NCBI GenBank assembly: GCA_017311185.1
Contig: JAESUZ010004793.1
Span: 62,001 to 126,000 of the forward strand
Length of the DNA: 64,000 bases
DNA from: Proteles cristata cristata
Lineage: Eukaryota > Chordata > Mammalia > Carnivora > Hyaenidae
Reading direction: 5' to 3'
Part shown: one piece after another, positions 62,900 through 64,000 of the stretch
Position numbering within the stretch: the stretch's first letter is position 1
How the letters are laid out: each line of letters starts with the position of its first letter
The notes under the pieces: generated by a model
The model's input: the letters and a program-made list of their open reading frames with translations, nothing else
Told to the model about the DNA's origin: nothing
Databases searched by the model: none
Translations under genes and position numbers: made by a program

Positions 62900-63180
62900 G
62901 GGCAGTGAGGTAGGGGAGGAAGTCCCTGACAGTGGTGAAGCCTAGAGTCCACAACCTCCACCATTGCCAGCTCTGTGACCTGGAGGGGTCAGTTAAATAA
63001 GTGAAAGGGGAAATTAAATAATTTGTCTGAGCCCAGAGTAGGCATCTGTGGGGATGGGTGTGGTAAAAAGAATGATGTGGGGTTGCCGTGCACCTAAAGC
63101 TCTTACTAAAGTTGAAAAGAGTTTTGATAAAATACTAGCAATGATCAGTATTACTGTTGTCATCGCCATCACGTTTTTAT
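62900..63180 (+). mobile_element. MIR-like remnant (uncertain)
   Basis: CCAGCTCTGTGACCTGGAGGGGTCAGTTAA recalls the sense MIR GTGTGACCTTGGGCAAGTTA block. The rest is too diverged to trace. Confidence 0.4.
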
Positions 63181-63750
63181 AAACAGATTACACCCTCGTT
63201 GCTGCAAGCCCATTGAACTGAGAACCCCTCACCACGCTATGACTGAGGCAGACATCGAAAGGAAATATTAGAACATATTCACAGAAAAGTGGCACTTGAG
63301 CTTCCTTGTCCACTGTTGATAGATACGCAACTGTTCACCAAGATGAAGGACACCAGGAGTGATGTGGACACAGGGTGTGCTTGGGGGAAAAGCATTGGGT
63401 TTTGAGCAAGTCTGGCTTGTTTGGAAGAAACCATGGTAATGAGTCTACAGGAAGAGCAAAGTCCTACAGCCACAGGGGATTAGGGTGCATCCTGCAGGTT
63501 AGAGTGATCGGTCCCAAGGATTCATGGATAGAGGTGAGATCAGATTTTCATATCAAACAATGAATCTGGCTCTGGGGGCGTGGGGGGCTGGGTTGAGGCA
63601 GAGGGGGGCTAAAGGCAGGAAGGAGGTCTAATGCAAAACCAAAAAGACTGTTAAGTTAGGGGTCCTCTCTGGGATAGGGTGATGGGGACCCTCTCTGGGA
63701 AAGAGAAAGTAAGACCTTTATGCTTGGGAAGCAGAGTTAGCTGAGTAATA
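63181..63750. other. Unassigned sequence with G-rich patch
   Basis: No gene is recognised. G runs at 63574-63609. GGTCCTCTCTGGGA (63661) recurs as GACCCTCTCTGGGA 27 bases further on. Confidence 0.45.
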
Positions 63751-63751
63751 A

Positions 63752-63860
63752 CAATAGCAATGACCTTGGTTAGTAAGTCCATTGTGCTTTCCAGTTTACA
63801 AAGTGTTTATCTCCCCCCATCTTGCCAGTACCCAGGGATACCCCGAAGATAAAAAGTGGC
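63752..63860 (-). mobile_element. MIR SINE fragment
   Basis: CATTGTGCTTTCCAGTTTACAAAGTGTTTATC and TGCCAGTACCCAGGG match the reverse MIR tail side. The rest to the window end is unassigned. Confidence 0.55.
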
Positions 63861-64000
63861 ATTGTGTGTGATGCACATGGTCAGGCTGTAGGAAGCCACT
63901 GAGCACTCAAGAGTGGATGGTTGTGGCTGGAGCTGTTGCTGTCGATGCTTTGTTAAGAGAAGTAGACCTTATCCCCTTAGACAGGTCAAGTCCAGCACAG

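Noticed and set aside
63574..63609. G-run cluster as quadruplex motif
   Set aside because: The last loop, about 10 bases, exceeds the usual limit of 7; weak compared with 53790-53818.
1..64000. CRISPR arrays, operons, phage or plasmid features
   Set aside because: None present; the sequence is mammalian nuclear DNA with eukaryotic retroelements throughout.

Overview
The window is vertebrate nuclear DNA from a carnivore, almost certainly a feliform (cat-like) species. The main evidence is about twenty tRNA-derived CAN-SINEs of the type that opens GGGGCGCCTGGGTGGCTCAG and ends in a CT-rich stretch followed by AATAAA-rich tails. Carnivore-type LINE-1 3' ends and a deep background of old mammalian repeats (MIR, LINE-2, MLT1/MaLR LTRs, hAT- and Tigger-type MITEs) agree with this. 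The species cannot be fixed from the sequence alone.

I can support no protein-coding exon, RNA gene, CpG island promoter, CRISPR array or prokaryotic feature. All open reading frames are short (longest 169 codons), overlap one another on both strands, and have no domain I recognise; many simply translate CT, GA or SINE sequence. The window is best read as intergenic DNA or the interior of a large intron.

Layout. 0-31 kb: rich in SINEs, with LINE-1 3' ends at 0.2-1.1, 10.0, 16.8-17.9, 19.8-20.3 and 29.9 kb, a Tigger-type MITE at 18.1 kb, and every copy of what looks like the youngest SINE subfamily. 31-43 kb: mixed, with MaLR LTRs, older SINEs, a short young LINE-1 end at 38.1 kb and long CT microsatellites in SINE tails at 42-43 kb. 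42.3-44.3 kb: one long LINE-2 split by an MLT1 LTR and by a SINE, which gives a readable insertion order. 43.2-58.1 kb: no CAN-SINE at all, only ancient repeats, plus a diverged minisatellite of about 18 bp units at 46.54-46.85 kb. 58-64 kb: a MIR split by a SINE, a 230 bp polypyrimidine tract, and a repeat-free, relatively CpG-containing block at 60.3-60.8 kb.

The most interesting signals are evolutionary and structural: a distinct SINE subfamily confined to the left 28 kb, the degenerate minisatellite, several nested insertions, a paired SINE apparently sharing one target-site duplication, quadruplex-capable C/G-run tracts, and a few repeat-free blocks that could be conserved non-coding elements. 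I found nothing that supports a new gene system. Repeat family names come from remembered consensus patterns, not a database search, so borders of old elements are approximate (tens of bases).
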